Below the pieces are notes generated by a model. The model saw nothing but the letters and a program-made list of their open reading frames with translations, did no database searches and was not told the origin of the DNA. The translations under genes were made by a program, and so were the position numbers. 64,000 bases of DNA, taken from assembly GCA_024509875.1 (NCBI GenBank), contig JAMPIV010008516.1, forward strand, positions 42,501 through 106,500, written 5' to 3'. This stretch comes from Oreohelix idahoensis. Its lineage: Eukaryota > Mollusca > Gastropoda > Stylommatophora > Oreohelicidae. Numbering within the stretch: the stretch's first letter is position 1; each line of letters begins with the position of its first letter. Of this stretch, positions 23,182-34,420 are shown piece by piece.

Positions 23182-25600
23182 TATGGTGGATTTGATGTTA
23201 ATAGATGTTATCATTCAATATTTCTAGTGTACTGAATGAGGTCAGCTGTGAAGGTCCCTGATTATAACAAATTTTGGGTTGAGTTATCAGAGTACCTTTC
23301 TGCTACCACCTTATGACCTCAATCAGACCTATTCTTGACTAGTATGTAAGATAGCTACGTATAATGTCTAGGGTTATGCAAGTGTGTAATGTAGTGTAAG
23401 TATTACTACAAATACATTTAAATTCTATCACATAGATATAAAACAGGGTCAATACCACAACCACAAACAAACTGACACTCTATTATGTATCTTATAGAAG
23501 TCTGTGGCTGAAAATTATGTAATATGCTAGATTACAATTTATTTGCCCTGTTTCAGAATTTTCTGAGTCAGGACCAACAACAAAATGAAATTTATGGTTT
23601 TATTTACATAAATATTAATAACACAATGGATCTTCTGTCCATACAAAGGACTATTATAATCAAATTATATTTAGGTATTTCTCTAAACTGGGTGACACTG
23701 GTAACTAATGGTGGGGTGGGGTGTTGTCATCACTCCCCTTCTTTATATTAGTATCTTGTGGAAAAGTTATTGAATAATCAACGATTTTATGTCTCTGTTA
23801 ATAAAGTCAGTGGATGACCGTTGTAGTGCCGACACATAGGCACTTATCTGTAGGTTGATAGTAGATATGATGCTGACAATTTCCTTTCGTTCACTCGAAT
23901 AACCAGACTGACACAGTCCCTGGTGTAGGATAATATAGTAGACCGCTTGGTCCAGTAAAGTTTCACTTTCTCTCTCTCAAGTAAATTCACCAGGGTCCTG
24001 GTACTACCATAGCACCAGAACAAAAAAAACCTGAAACAAGGTTATGATTCTGTATAACATATCTACAATAACATTCCACAATTAATACATGGCATAATTC
24101 AATAAAAGAAAAGGGTCAGATCTCTCTGACCACCCCATTTCAACCATTTTCCTCTGAGATAACAACTCATACCAGTGCTCCTGTTCTTTTCCCTAATGGC
24201 TACAACGCCTCTGACACTGCAACAATGATTCTCTCCCATAGAATAATGTGGGTTAGCCTTCGCACTGGTAACTGTGCAAATCATTTTAAGTTATACAACT
24301 CATGTCAATGTTTACTGCTTGTGTGCAACACCACAGGCCTTGCATAAGTCTGCTGGGGACATCTGTACTTAGTCGTAAAGCCTTCCCAAACAAGCAGTAT
24401 CTCATACACCAAATTTGGTTGTAATAATAAGATTAATAAATTCATTCTTACCACAATTCAAAGAAATATCACAAACATACGTTGACTGGCATTAGCATTA
24501 ATATGTAGGTTCAGCTTTGCCCCGGTCCAGACTGCCAAGGTTTATTATTTCACTCTTAGGCACTGCTGTTCTCAACCCAGCTTGCTTTCAAAAACTTCTG
24601 TATCAACTGGCGACAAGCCTTTGAAAGCTTTTGCCAATATTATCAGACCGGCCCAATCAGCGAGGGTCTAGCTTTTCAATTCAAATTTAAAAAAACAAAA
24701 CTCCAAACTTCTAGGAGTGAGTCTTCAAAATATAGTTAGCTTTTTTTGCCTAACCAATACCCTCCTTACTATTCTCTTCTACCATCCAATCGGATTTGAA
24801 TCAATCTAATGCCTCTTTTTAAACTGGCGTCCCCACTAACGCTATGGATAAATGAGCGAAACCAACAGTCTGTCCGTCTTAGTGTTCGTAGACATATAGT
24901 ATTATTTCAATATCTTGGCTAATAATTAGACTACCATATATATTAAAACATATTATTTCTCAGGGGACCCTAAGCTATCTTTATATATGATTTTTATGGC
25001 TATATTATTCGTCGTTTAGATTTTCAGTTTTGTCACTGTTAATCGTCAATTTCAACTTTCCCAAAAGTCGGCCATCTTTCCCCCTCCTTTTCTATCATTT
25101 TTTTCATTCAAATAAACCAACTAGTTGTGTTACGTCATAAATACACTACTCGGCGAGAATTGAAAACTGTCTGTGTGTTTATGTATTCTGGCTTGTCCAA
25201 CAGAGAGGTTATAGTATTAGTCCCGCGTGCAGAACGAAGAGGGGTTTTTGCCAAGCGTTGGTAGTATTGGCGTTAATTATTACTATCGTTTCGTTCTTGC
25301 TACTGGAAAATGTCCGAGTTACTACTAATTTAGGCGTTAAAGTTAAAATCGTACGTTAATTCAGACGGTAGGTTGGTGTCACAGTTCTGGCAGATCGTTA
25401 ATTGTAAGTCTCAAAACCGAAACTAGGAAAGCGGGCTAGATTTTACGGCGGGATCATTTTATAAGCATTTCCTCTGCACAAAAGGCAGCGCTATACTGGC
25501 GTAGAGACGACTTTAAGCAGACACTTACGGGCGGGTTTATTTATTATCATAGGATTAAAATCTTACTGAATTTAGCGATTATTTCACAGATTCCGCTACA
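23182..25600 (-). repeat. Gmr1-1 3' LTR (2419 bp)
   Basis: Read on the minus strand it starts TGTAGCGGAATC (25600 downward) and ends near CCACCATA. An AATAAA-type signal lies on the minus strand around 23605-23615. It contains about 395 bp (24944-25337) absent from the other LTR, including a TACGTCA motif near 25132 and pyrimidine runs. As it lies in U3, this is promoter-side sequence. Confidence 0.9.
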
Positions 25601-25613
25601 CACCTCCCTTCCT
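25601..25613 (-). promoter_or_regulatory. Gmr1-1 polypurine tract
   Basis: The minus strand reads AGGAAGGGAGGTG directly before the 3' LTR start TGTAGCGG. This is the expected position and composition of the plus-strand DNA primer of an LTR retrotransposon. Confidence 0.85.
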
Positions 25614-25689
25614 AAAATATGCATTCATTGCAGGTTATAATCTGTGAGATTACTTAGCGCAAATGAAGTCCTACGTGTTTTTCTGATTT

Positions 25690-26260
25690 TCATCATAAGG
25701 ATGTCGACTCAAAAAATCGGCACCCACGTTCTGAGAGCCGGGAATATATTCAATCATAAATGAATAGGGCTGTAATAGTAATGACCATCTTAATAATCTG
25801 GCATTTTCATGCTTGGCCTGTGATAAGAATACGAGAGGCTGATGATCTTTTGGACCACAAATGTCCTACCATACAGATAGATCTGGAATTTTTTTATAGC
25901 CCATATTAACGCTAAACATTTCTTTTCATTTGTTGAATAATTTTTTCCGCTTTGTTCAACTTGCGGCTTGCGTAAGCGACTGGGTAAAATTCTCCATCTT
26001 GTGAGGAGGACCTTTGCAACAATGTAAGCACCTAGGCCCACATTGCTTGCGTCACTTCTCACGACAAATTCTTGATTCAAGTCAGGCAATTTCAATACCG
26101 GCCTGCTTGTGAGTTTGTCTTTTAACTCTTGGTATGCTAATTTACGCTGTGCTGACCAATTAATTGTATCAGATTGTCCTTTACGCGTTAAATCCGTCAG
26201 AGGAGCACATATAGAGTTAAAGTGTTTAATGTACTTTTGGTAGAAACCACACAACGACAC
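25690..26260 (-). pseudogene. Gmr1-1 RNase H domain
   Basis: The frame 25790-26260 opens with GFYQKYIKHFNSICAPL, the RT-RNase H connection, and then FVVRSDASNVGLGA, which carries the first catalytic Asp. NYSTNEKKCLALIWAIKKF, with the catalytic Glu region, follows. Within the domain the reading shifts frame again. The last block, in another frame down to about 25690, includes the VGADFLSRHP ending with the final Asp. It is separated from the RT frame by a shift near 26265 in a run of T. The domain is recognisable but interrupted, so it cannot be made as one polypeptide. Confidence 0.85.
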
Positions 26261-26266
26261 AAAAGA

Positions 26267-27740
26267 TCACACATCTTTTTTTGTTTGTGGCCTCGGTGCT
26301 CTTTTCAATTTCTCCAGATTCTTGGGGTCAGTGGTCATGCTACCCTGATGTACGGTATGTCCCAAGAATTCCAACTCTTTACATCCAATACAACATTTTG
26401 TTGGTCTAGCAGTCAAGTTAGCCTCTCTGAGTCTATCAAACAGCATATTCAAAGAGGTAACGTGTTCCTCAAATGTTTCAGTAGCGATGAGAATACCATC
26501 CATGAAATTCGAGATGCATGGATTTTTTAGGGGATCCAACAATTTTCGCATCATCCTTGAAAACACACTCGGGGCATTTTTCAACCCAAACGGCAGCATG
26601 TTGAACTCATAATGGCCTTCCGAGGTGCTAAATGCTAAGTAAGGTCGAACCTCAGGCGTTACGGGAATTTGATAATAGCCTTTGCTAAGATCCACCTTAG
26701 AAAAATATTTTGCCTTGTTCAGTCTGGCAAATAGTTGATTTGTATCAGGTAATGGATCAACCTGACCTTCTGTGACAGCATTCAGTTTCCTGTAATCGAT
26801 GCACAGTCTATGTTCCCCAGATGGTTTTCGCAACAAAACCACACTAGTACTGTATGGAGATTCACTGTGAGAAATAATCCCTTCTTGTAACAAATAATCT
26901 ATCTCCTCTTTCAAAGCTTTCTCCTTAGCGAAAGGAATAGAATAGGGCCTCATACAGATGGGTGTTGGGTCTAGTAGTTTCATATCATATTCCAACAAAT
27001 TTGTGTGTCCCGGTTTATCCGTTAACACATCTGTATGTTTCTCTAGGAACTTTTGAATCCGCTCCCTCTGTCCTTTTGTCAGGTGATTACTGATCTTCAC
27101 CTGTGCAAACGTTTCACTGGGCTTCAGTGGATATTCAAATGAGGTGAGAGGGTTATTTTTCATTTCGGTTGCGATAGACAAGGCCATTAAGTGTGTTCCT
27201 TCCTGGATTTGCCTGTCCAGATATTTCTTCAAAAGGTTCACATGATAGACTTTTTCCTTTCCTTTGTTGTCTATCTTATAATTTGTTCTGGATACCTTTT
27301 CCAAAACTGTATATGGACCTTGCCATCCGATTTGAAGTTTATTGCTGCTGCCGGGTAATAGAAGAAGCACCTTCTCCCCTACAGCAAGCTCCCTATCCTT
27401 CGCTTTTTTATTATAATAAGCAGCGTGCTTTTTCCTGGCTTGTCTCAAATTATCATTTGCCAGTTTCCAACTAGTTTTTAAACGAGTGGTCAGTTCGTTC
27501 ACATATTGATATGATGAGATAACAGTCTCTTCTGCCTTCTCATCGGTCCACGTCCTCAACAAGGCTTCCAATGGACCTTTTATTGGCCTCCCAAATAACA
27601 GGGTTGCTGGTGCCATCCCGGTTGAATTATGTGGAACTTCCCGATACGCAAACAACGCAGCGGGCAAATATTGGTCCCACGTATCAGGTTTTTCATGGGC
27701 CAGCTTTCTCAGGATAGAAATGAGAGTCCTATTGAACCTC
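26267..27740 (-). pseudogene. Gmr1-1 integrase C-terminus and reverse transcriptase
   Basis: The frame 26267-27667 (466 residues) begins in the integrase tail, with PAALFAYREVPHNSTGMAP, then a C-terminal domain with the GPY motif (WQGPYTVLEKV, about 115-125). It continues directly into RT: HRLCIDYRKLNAVT (286-299), YFSKVDLSKGYYQIPV (321-336, first catalytic Asp 326) and FGLKNAPSVF (360-369). The catalytic box reads FMDG (388-391) where the family has xxDD, so the second of the paired aspartates is lost. The segment carrying the integrase Glu (VERFNRT) lies just upstream in another frame, across a shift at a GGGG run near 27745. Integrase-to-RT fusion in this order is visible directly. Confidence 0.92.
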
Positions 27741-27741
27741 T

Positions 27742-28950
27742 CTACCTGGCCGTTCCCCTGGGGTGATACGGACTACAATGAAAGTGTTTGGCTTGAAATA
27801 ACCTAAAAACTTCTTCCGTTAGTTTCCCCTTGAACTGTGAGCCGTTATCAGTCAAGATTTGATGCGGGAATCCTAACCTAGTGAATATTGTAAGTAATGC
27901 CTCTGCGACATGCTTCGAATCGATTGACGACAGGGCTACCGCCTCTCCCCACATAGAACAAGTGTCCACCAGAGTAAGGATGTAACTGTTCCTCCTCTTG
28001 GTCCGTGTGAGAGGTCCCACAATATCCACTGCAACTCTCTCAAAAGGTGTTCCCACTATGGGCATTTCCCCTAGAGTTGCAGGAGCAGTCCAATGCTTTG
28101 GAGCTACTCTCTGGCATTCTGGACAGGATTTTACATATCTCTTTATATCTTCCGTTATCCCTGGCCAGAAATAATGACAAGCTATACGCTGTCCTGTTGC
28201 GCTGATCCCCATATGACCACTGAAGGGAATCGCATGTCCTAATTCCAACACTCTCTCCCGATATGAAGTTGGAAGTACCAGCTGTGCATGGCCAGTTGTT
28301 CCAGTCCCAGTCTTCCTATACAACAATTTGTTCTTCATATAATAGTCCGCTTTGCTTGGAGGTGTGTGGCATTTAGGTAATTTCTTAAAGCAAGGCTTGA
28401 GTGACCTGTCTTCAGCCTGTGCCTTCCTCATCTCTTCTAGATGAGTATTTATTGGTTCATCTTCTTCCTTTCTGGATTGTGAACGGGTCTGGACTGCTGC
28501 CAAGACCACAGGTCTCTTGGGATCCCCCAAAAAGACATAACGGCACCCCAATATTAGAGGGTAGATGGGTGCGTCTATCACTGCTGCTCTGATTATTCCT
28601 TCCACATAGCGAGTTTTCACCGTTATCCTGGCAATGGGAAGTGTCATTAGTGGTATGTCCTTGGTCGACCCTTGTATCTCCACTGTTTCTGTGTTATACT
28701 GATCTGGGTTCACCAAGTGCGAACTCACAACAGAATCAAAATCCAAACCGGTATCATAAAGGCACCTAATGGTGACTCCATTACATACAACATCCTCACA
28801 CACTGGGGGGTGATAAGGTTCCTGCTGTCCAGTAGGTTTTACCTTTACCTCCTTCTTCCCCAACTTCATAGTATCAAATTCAGCAGGTTTCCTAGTACTA
28901 ACTTTGGTGTCATGTCCTTCCCTCTTACACCATCTACAATATAATCTACC
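27742..28950 (-). pseudogene. Gmr1-1 zinc knuckle, protease and integrase N-terminal part
   Basis: In one frame from about 28950, an atypical knuckle YCRWCKREGHDTKVS (C-x2-C-x4-H, last Cys replaced) precedes the in-frame Met at 28869. The 375-residue frame then has an aspartic protease core CLYDTGLDFD (Asp39) and YPLILGCRYVFLGD (103-116), then a linker. The integrase zinc-binding motif follows: His212, His219, Cys249, Cys252. The integrase core has VDIVGP (Asp282) and LTDNGSQF (Asp341). The frame stops just before the catalytic Glu because of a single-base shift. Protease, integrase and then RT is the copia-like order of Gmr1 elements. Confidence 0.92.
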
Positions 28951-30112
28951 TTGATGAAAAAGTTTTCTTTCCTCATATTTCCTGTCATTGAATTGTGGGT
29001 TTTTATTTTTATAATCATTGCGTGGCCTATCAAAATTTTGCTTAATCTTGTTACCTTGATCTTTGTTGTCAAATCTATTAGAGTTTTGTGGAGCCTTATA
29101 ATTGTCTAGATGTTTCTTTTGGCGCCAGCTACCTCTGCCTGGGCTGCCTGATACTTCTCCGCGACATTAAGTAACTCACCCAGCCTCTCTGCACCTTGTT
29201 CCATGAGAAACTTTCTCAAGTCTGGAGCCATGGACTCTCTCAATTGCTCAAAAGGATCATTTCTTTAAGATCTTGGGTTTTCCCCGGAGCAGTCCATTTC
29301 TCCAAGTACGTCTCTAAACGTGCAGAGAACTGGTGATAGGTCTCACCCGACAGTAGCTTGGCATTTCTAAACTTTTTCTTGTAAAATTCACCATTCTTTT
29401 CATATCTTAACAAAAGAGCCTGCTTTAACATGTCATAATTGTCTTGGTCATCCCTGCTCATTTTTGAGAAAACTTCATAAGCTGTTACCCTAAGACCTTG
29501 GGATAACTTCAGGCTCCATCTTTCTTTTTCTAGCCCATAAGTTGTAGCTAATACCTCATATCTACTTAAATATGATTCAATATCATCGTCTCTCTCAACA
29601 AAATAATCTAAGTGGAACCCCATAGCTGAGTTGGAGGCCCCCTGACTAACAGTAGCATCAGAGGTAGAGGGGCTGTGACCATTTTCAGGAGCATTGCCTT
29701 GCAACTCTAACTCCCTTAGTCGCAACTCATGCTCCCTTTGTAATCTTTTATCCTCTGCTTCCCTCTCTAATCTTTTATCTTCTGCTTCCCTTTGCAGTCG
29801 TTTTTCTTCAGCCTCAATTTTTCTCTCCTCAAATTGGAGCGTCTTGATCTCAGCCTCTCTATCAGCCTCTAAGGCCCTAGCCTCCTTGTCAGCCTCAATT
29901 TGTAACCTTTTGATTTCTTTCTCAGCCTCTAATTTCTTAACCTCCCTGGCATCTTCTAACTGCATTCTCCTCTCTTCAGCTAACCTATGTTCTTCCCTAA
30001 CAATGAACTTATCACATTCTGAGGTGACATAGTCAATCAAGACTTGACCCTCCATGTTCATGTCTCTGGCAGTCTGCAAAGCAGCAGATCTGAACTTTAC
30101 CAAATCAGCCAT
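28951..30112 (-). pseudogene. Gmr1-1 Gag with coiled coil and SCAN-like capsid
   Basis: The frame 29240-30112 (290 residues) starts at MADLVKFRSAALQ. It has a long charged coiled coil (about 40-140) rich in EAEDKRLQRE-type heptads, then a Ser-rich linker. A helical capsid region with YLSRYEVLATTYGLEKERW and ETYHQFSARLETYLEKWT follows, resembling the SCAN fold; vertebrate SCAN domains are known to derive from Gmr1-like Gag. It ends prematurely at LLSN by a one-base shift. The remaining capsid helices and an Asn/Lys-rich basic stretch are readable in other frames between 28951 and 29240. Gag would assemble the virus-like particle. Confidence 0.85.
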
Positions 30113-30329
30113 ATTGTATCAAGCAACGTTAACAATATACTAAGGTAACTTGTCAACTCTAATTAAACAACAACTACATGCACCAACAGATCATCCACTA
30201 TTTAAATTCCACCAAAGAATACTTTTAATTTTATTTATATCGGATTCCTATACATGAATTAGGAGAAGTTTAAAATCCCAGAAGCGAGTTACCCAATATA
30301 TCTGGTGTTGGGAGTTTACCTAATGAAAA

Positions 30330-30354
30330 GTTCAAATCTCGGACAAGCCTACCA
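30330..30354 (-). promoter_or_regulatory. Gmr1-1 candidate primer binding site
   Basis: Just inside the 5' LTR the minus strand reads TGGTAGGCTTGTCCG followed by AGATTTGAAC. TGG at the LTR edge fits a tRNA CCA end, and TTTGAAC is the complement of a T-loop (GTTCAAA). The potential pairing would extend through the whole acceptor and T arm. The spacing to the T loop is one base longer than in a normal tRNA. I could not name the tRNA. Confidence 0.55.
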
Positions 30355-30357
30355 ATA

Positions 30358-32382
30358 TATGTGGTGGATTTGATGTTAATAGATGTTATCATTCAATATT
30401 TCTAGTGTACTAATGAGGTCAGCTGTGAAGGTCCCTGATTATAACAAATTTTGGGTTGAGTTATCAGAGTACCTTTCTGCTACCACCTTATGACCTCAAT
30501 CAGACCTATTCTTGACTAGTATGTAAGATAGCTACGTATAATGTCTAGGGTTATGCAAGTGTGTAATGTAGTGTAAGTATTACTACAAATACATTTAAAT
30601 TCTATCACATATAGATATAAAACAGGGCCATACCACAACCACAAACAAACTGACACTCTATTATATATCTTATAGAAGTCTGTGGCTGAAAATTATGTAA
30701 TATGCTAGATTACAATTTATTTGCCCTGTTTCAGAATTTTCTGAGTCAGGACCAACAACAAAATGAAATTTATGGTTTTATTTACATAAATATTAATAAC
30801 ACAATGGATCTTCTGTCCATACAAAGGACTATTATAATCAAATTATATTTAGGTATTTCTCTAAACTGGGTGACACTGGTAACTAATGGTGGGGTGGGGT
30901 GTTGTCATCACTCCCCTTCTTTATATTAGTATCTTGTGGAAAAGTTATTGAATAATCAACGATTTTATGTCTCTGTTAATAAAGTCAGTGGATGACCGTT
31001 GTAGTGCCGACACATAGGCACTTATCTGTAGGTTGATAGTAGATATGATGCTGACAATTTCCTTTCATTCACTCGAATAACCAGACTGACACAGTCCCTG
31101 GTGTAGGATAATATAGTAGACCGCTTGGTCCAGGAAAGTTTCACTTTCTCTCTTTCAAGTAAATTCACCAGGGTCCTGGTACTACCATAGCACCAGAACA
31201 AAAAAAACCTGAAACAAGGTTATGATTCTGTATAACATATCTACAATAACATTCCACAATTAATACATGGCATAATTCAATAAAAGAAAAGGGTCAGATC
31301 TCTCTGACCACCCCATTTCAACCATTTTCCTCTGAGATAACAACTCATACTAGTGCTCCTGTTCTTTTCCCTAATGGCTACAACGCCTCTGACACTGCAA
31401 CAATGATTCTCTCCCATAGAATAATGTGGGTTAGCCTTCGCACTGGTAACTGTGGAAATCATTTTAAGTTATACAACTCATGTCAATGTTTACTGCTTGT
31501 GTGCAACACCACAGGCCTTGCATAAGTCTGCTGGGGACCTCTGTACTTAGTCGTAAAGCCTTCCCAAACAAGCAGTATCTCATACACCAAATTTGGTTGT
31601 AATAATAAGATTAATAAATTCATTCTTACCACAATTCAAAGAAATATCACAAACATACGTTGACTGGCATTAGCATTAATATGTAGGTTCAGCTTTGCCC
31701 CGGTCCAGACTGCCAAGGTTTATTATTTCACTCTAGGCACTGCTGTTCTCAACCCAGCTTGCTTTCAAAAACTTCTGTATCAACTGGCGACAAGCCTTTG
31801 AAAGCTTTTGCCAATATTATCAGACCGGCCCAATCAGCGAGGGTCTAGCTTTTCAATTCAAATTAAAAAAAACAAAACTCCAAACTTCTAGGAGTGAGTC
31901 TTCAAAATATAGTTAGCTTTTTTTGCCTAACCAATACCCTCCTTCCTATACTCTTCTACCATCCAATCGGATTTGAATCAATCTAATGCCTCTTTTTAAA
32001 CTGGCGTCCCCACTAACGTTATGGATAAATGAGCGAAACCAACAGTCTGTCCGTCTTAGTGTTCGTAGACATATAGTATTATTTCAATATCTTGGCTAAT
32101 AATTAGACTACCATATATATAAAGTTAAAATCGTACGTTAATTCAGACGGTAGGTTGGTGTCACAGTTCTGGCAGATCGTTAATTGTAAGTCTCAAAACC
32201 GAAACTAGGAAAGCGGGCTAGATTTTACGGCGGGATCATTTTATAAGCATTTCCTCTGCACAAAAGGCAGCGCTATACTGGCGTAGAGACGACTTTAAGC
32301 AGACACTTACGGGCGGGTTCATTTATTATCATAGGATTAAAATCTTACTGAATTTAGCGATTATTTCACAGATTCCGCTACA
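30358..32382 (-). repeat. Gmr1-1 5' LTR (2025 bp, U3 deletion)
   Basis: Matches 23182-25600 closely but lacks about 395 bp. The junction at 32118-32124 has TAAA on both sides of the missing segment in the longer copy, suggesting a microhomology deletion. As this is the 5' LTR, any promoter in the missing U3 part is lost from the transcribing end. Confidence 0.9.
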
Positions 32383-32582
32383 GTTACAGAATTTGGAAAA
32401 TAAACCTATAAGTGTTATCCCCTCTGTTGAGGAAAAAAAAAACCCGCAAGAAGTTAATAACCCCAAAAGGTCAAAAGATTAACGCTAGGGCATAGAAATA
32501 GACGATAACGTAAAGAACAGAGTTCCCAGTTAATCTATCCTGTAAAATAACAGTATTAGCGAACAAGAAAAAGAAGTGAGTA

Positions 32583-34415
32583 TGTCGTAAAGTCGGGTGT
32601 AAACCCACTTCTTTGTTAATACCATATATCGATATACAAATATGCACAGCCATTCCACGTTCAACAGACTCTGAGACAGAATAAATTACACGAAGTCAAG
32701 TTCCCGCAAGATGGCGGCAGACAGAATAAATTGGAACAAAAAAAGGAAAAACACTGTTGCTTCTTCTTTCTTCTTCTTCTTCCTCGTTCGTCCTGAAAAG
32801 GACGTTGGTTGCGTTGTGTCTGTTTACGCCGGAGCTACTGTTGCTTCGAAACTCGGTCACGGAAAGTACCAAAACGCCGGCAATTAAAAAAACTAAAACG
32901 CCGAGAACCAATCAAACGGGTTCCTTACGCAGTAGCCTTTTACCTGCGTCTACCTATATAAATGGGCGCTTTTTATTCAAATTCACACACAAACACGAAG
33001 GCCAGCTAGACCGACGACAGACTGGGGAAGAGAAAGCTGTGAAGACTGATTTATGCTTACCTGCATGACCGGGCAGACTTGCTTCACTAAGTCGAGTCAA
33101 AATCTGGCTTGTATTAATCTTAGAGGGTATGTAAACTTACTATAAACTTGTAGGAGAATATGCCTACGTCATATATAATGATTGTATTTTTTAGTATCAT
33201 TTATAATACCTACACCTGTATATAATTAATGTGTATCATGTATAATGATTATATTTTATGGAATCAGGTATAATGATTGTATTTCCTGGTATGATTGCTG
33301 AAGACGAAAACCAGTCTGAAATATAACCTAACAGTCCTTGTTAGGACTTATATAACTACAACAATATTGTTAGGGTATATTTTACCAGCCAGTATAGCAC
33401 TTATCAGAGGTAGCCTGGTATATTATAGGTGGAAGGAAACGGTTGTATCATACGGTGTACACATTTTTGGATGTATTCATGTATTGAATTATCAGAAAAG
33501 AATGTTGTGCAAGTAGACACCTATCATGTCTCCCTATTGCTAAATCATACTGAGCCATGTTGTCATTCATCCTACATGCAGACACCTGAGAAACGCTCAT
33601 CTCATATACACTAGAAACAGGTGGGCTTGATGACAGAAATTAGCCCCTATTTTTCCTTGTTACAGGTTTATTCGTGTCATACAACCTGACGTCGTATGTT
33701 CGGGTCAATCCAGCTGCCTGGAACTTCGCAGGAGCATAGTGGTTGTATCGGAGCTACATCCTTAGTCCCCATCAGTCTTAGGTGGGCTAAAGGAACGATC
33801 ATCAGCGGGTGTTATGTGCATCAAACTAAGAAGGACAAAACTGTTTTAAGAGATGAGTACACATTAGTACCATTTCCGTCGGCAAGTGTGAGCAATTAAC
33901 TATCTATGAAGAAAAACTGATTTAGCGTAGTGAGAGACAGGATTAACAGCACAGCTGATAAATTCTCTATAAGTGATTAACAGCACAGCTGATATAATTT
34001 TTTCCCTATAATTGGAAGACTTGTTGTAATATAAATATATATTTGTAAATCATATGTAAACTTACAAATCCATTGCATTCCATCTTCCAACATCCACCCT
34101 TCAGCACAAGAGTATATAGTGTATATACTTAATAAATAAGGAAATTGTATTTGAACGACTTGTCAAGTTTATAATTGTTAAGTTAAATCTGTTTCCTTGT
34201 TTTTTAATATCACAGTTAGTTACCCAGCGGGTTGGCATTTTATGACTGTCTCCACTCTACTAATTTTTCGAGATCAAATCATTCACAGCCGTAACTAATT
34301 TGTGATACCAGTAGTTCTCTCATACACTGGGACTTCACCATTTTCCGGCAGAAATTATATTTCTGTATTGTCAGTACTATACTGATCCTAGAGCCAATAA
34401 AAACCTCACGCTACA
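32583..34415 (-). mobile_element. Solo LTR, family LTR-X (1833 bp)
   Basis: On the minus strand it begins TGTAGCGTGAGG and ends ACGACA (TG...CA). The flanks GAGTA (32578-32582) and GGGTA (34416-34420) look like a 5-bp target duplication with one mismatch. The same sequence occurs inverted at 51455-63147. There is no internal coding region beside it, so recombination between LTRs probably removed the rest. Short repeats of about 37 bp with CAGCACAGCTGATA lie at 33940-33995. Small open frames inside (for example 32757-33068) overlap noncoding LTR sequence and are not called. Confidence 0.85.
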
Positions 34416-34420
34416 GGGTA

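Larger units (their letters stand above)
23182..32382 (-). mobile_element. Gmr1-1: full-length Gmr1-like Ty3/gypsy LTR retrotransposon
   Basis: Two long direct repeats (23182-25600 and 30358-32382) bound an internal region. On the minus strand it reads gag, zinc knuckle, protease, integrase, reverse transcriptase, RNase H. The 5-bp direct repeat GTTAC flanks it at 23177-23181 and 32383-32387. Integrase before RT is the order known for the Gmr1-like clade of Ty3/gypsy elements; ordinary gypsy elements have RT first. The LTRs differ by roughly 15 small changes over 2.0 kb plus one 395-bp indel, so insertion was fairly recent. Frameshifts and an altered RT active site make it non-autonomous now. 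It inserted beside the right breakpoint of duplication copy 2. Confidence 0.93.
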
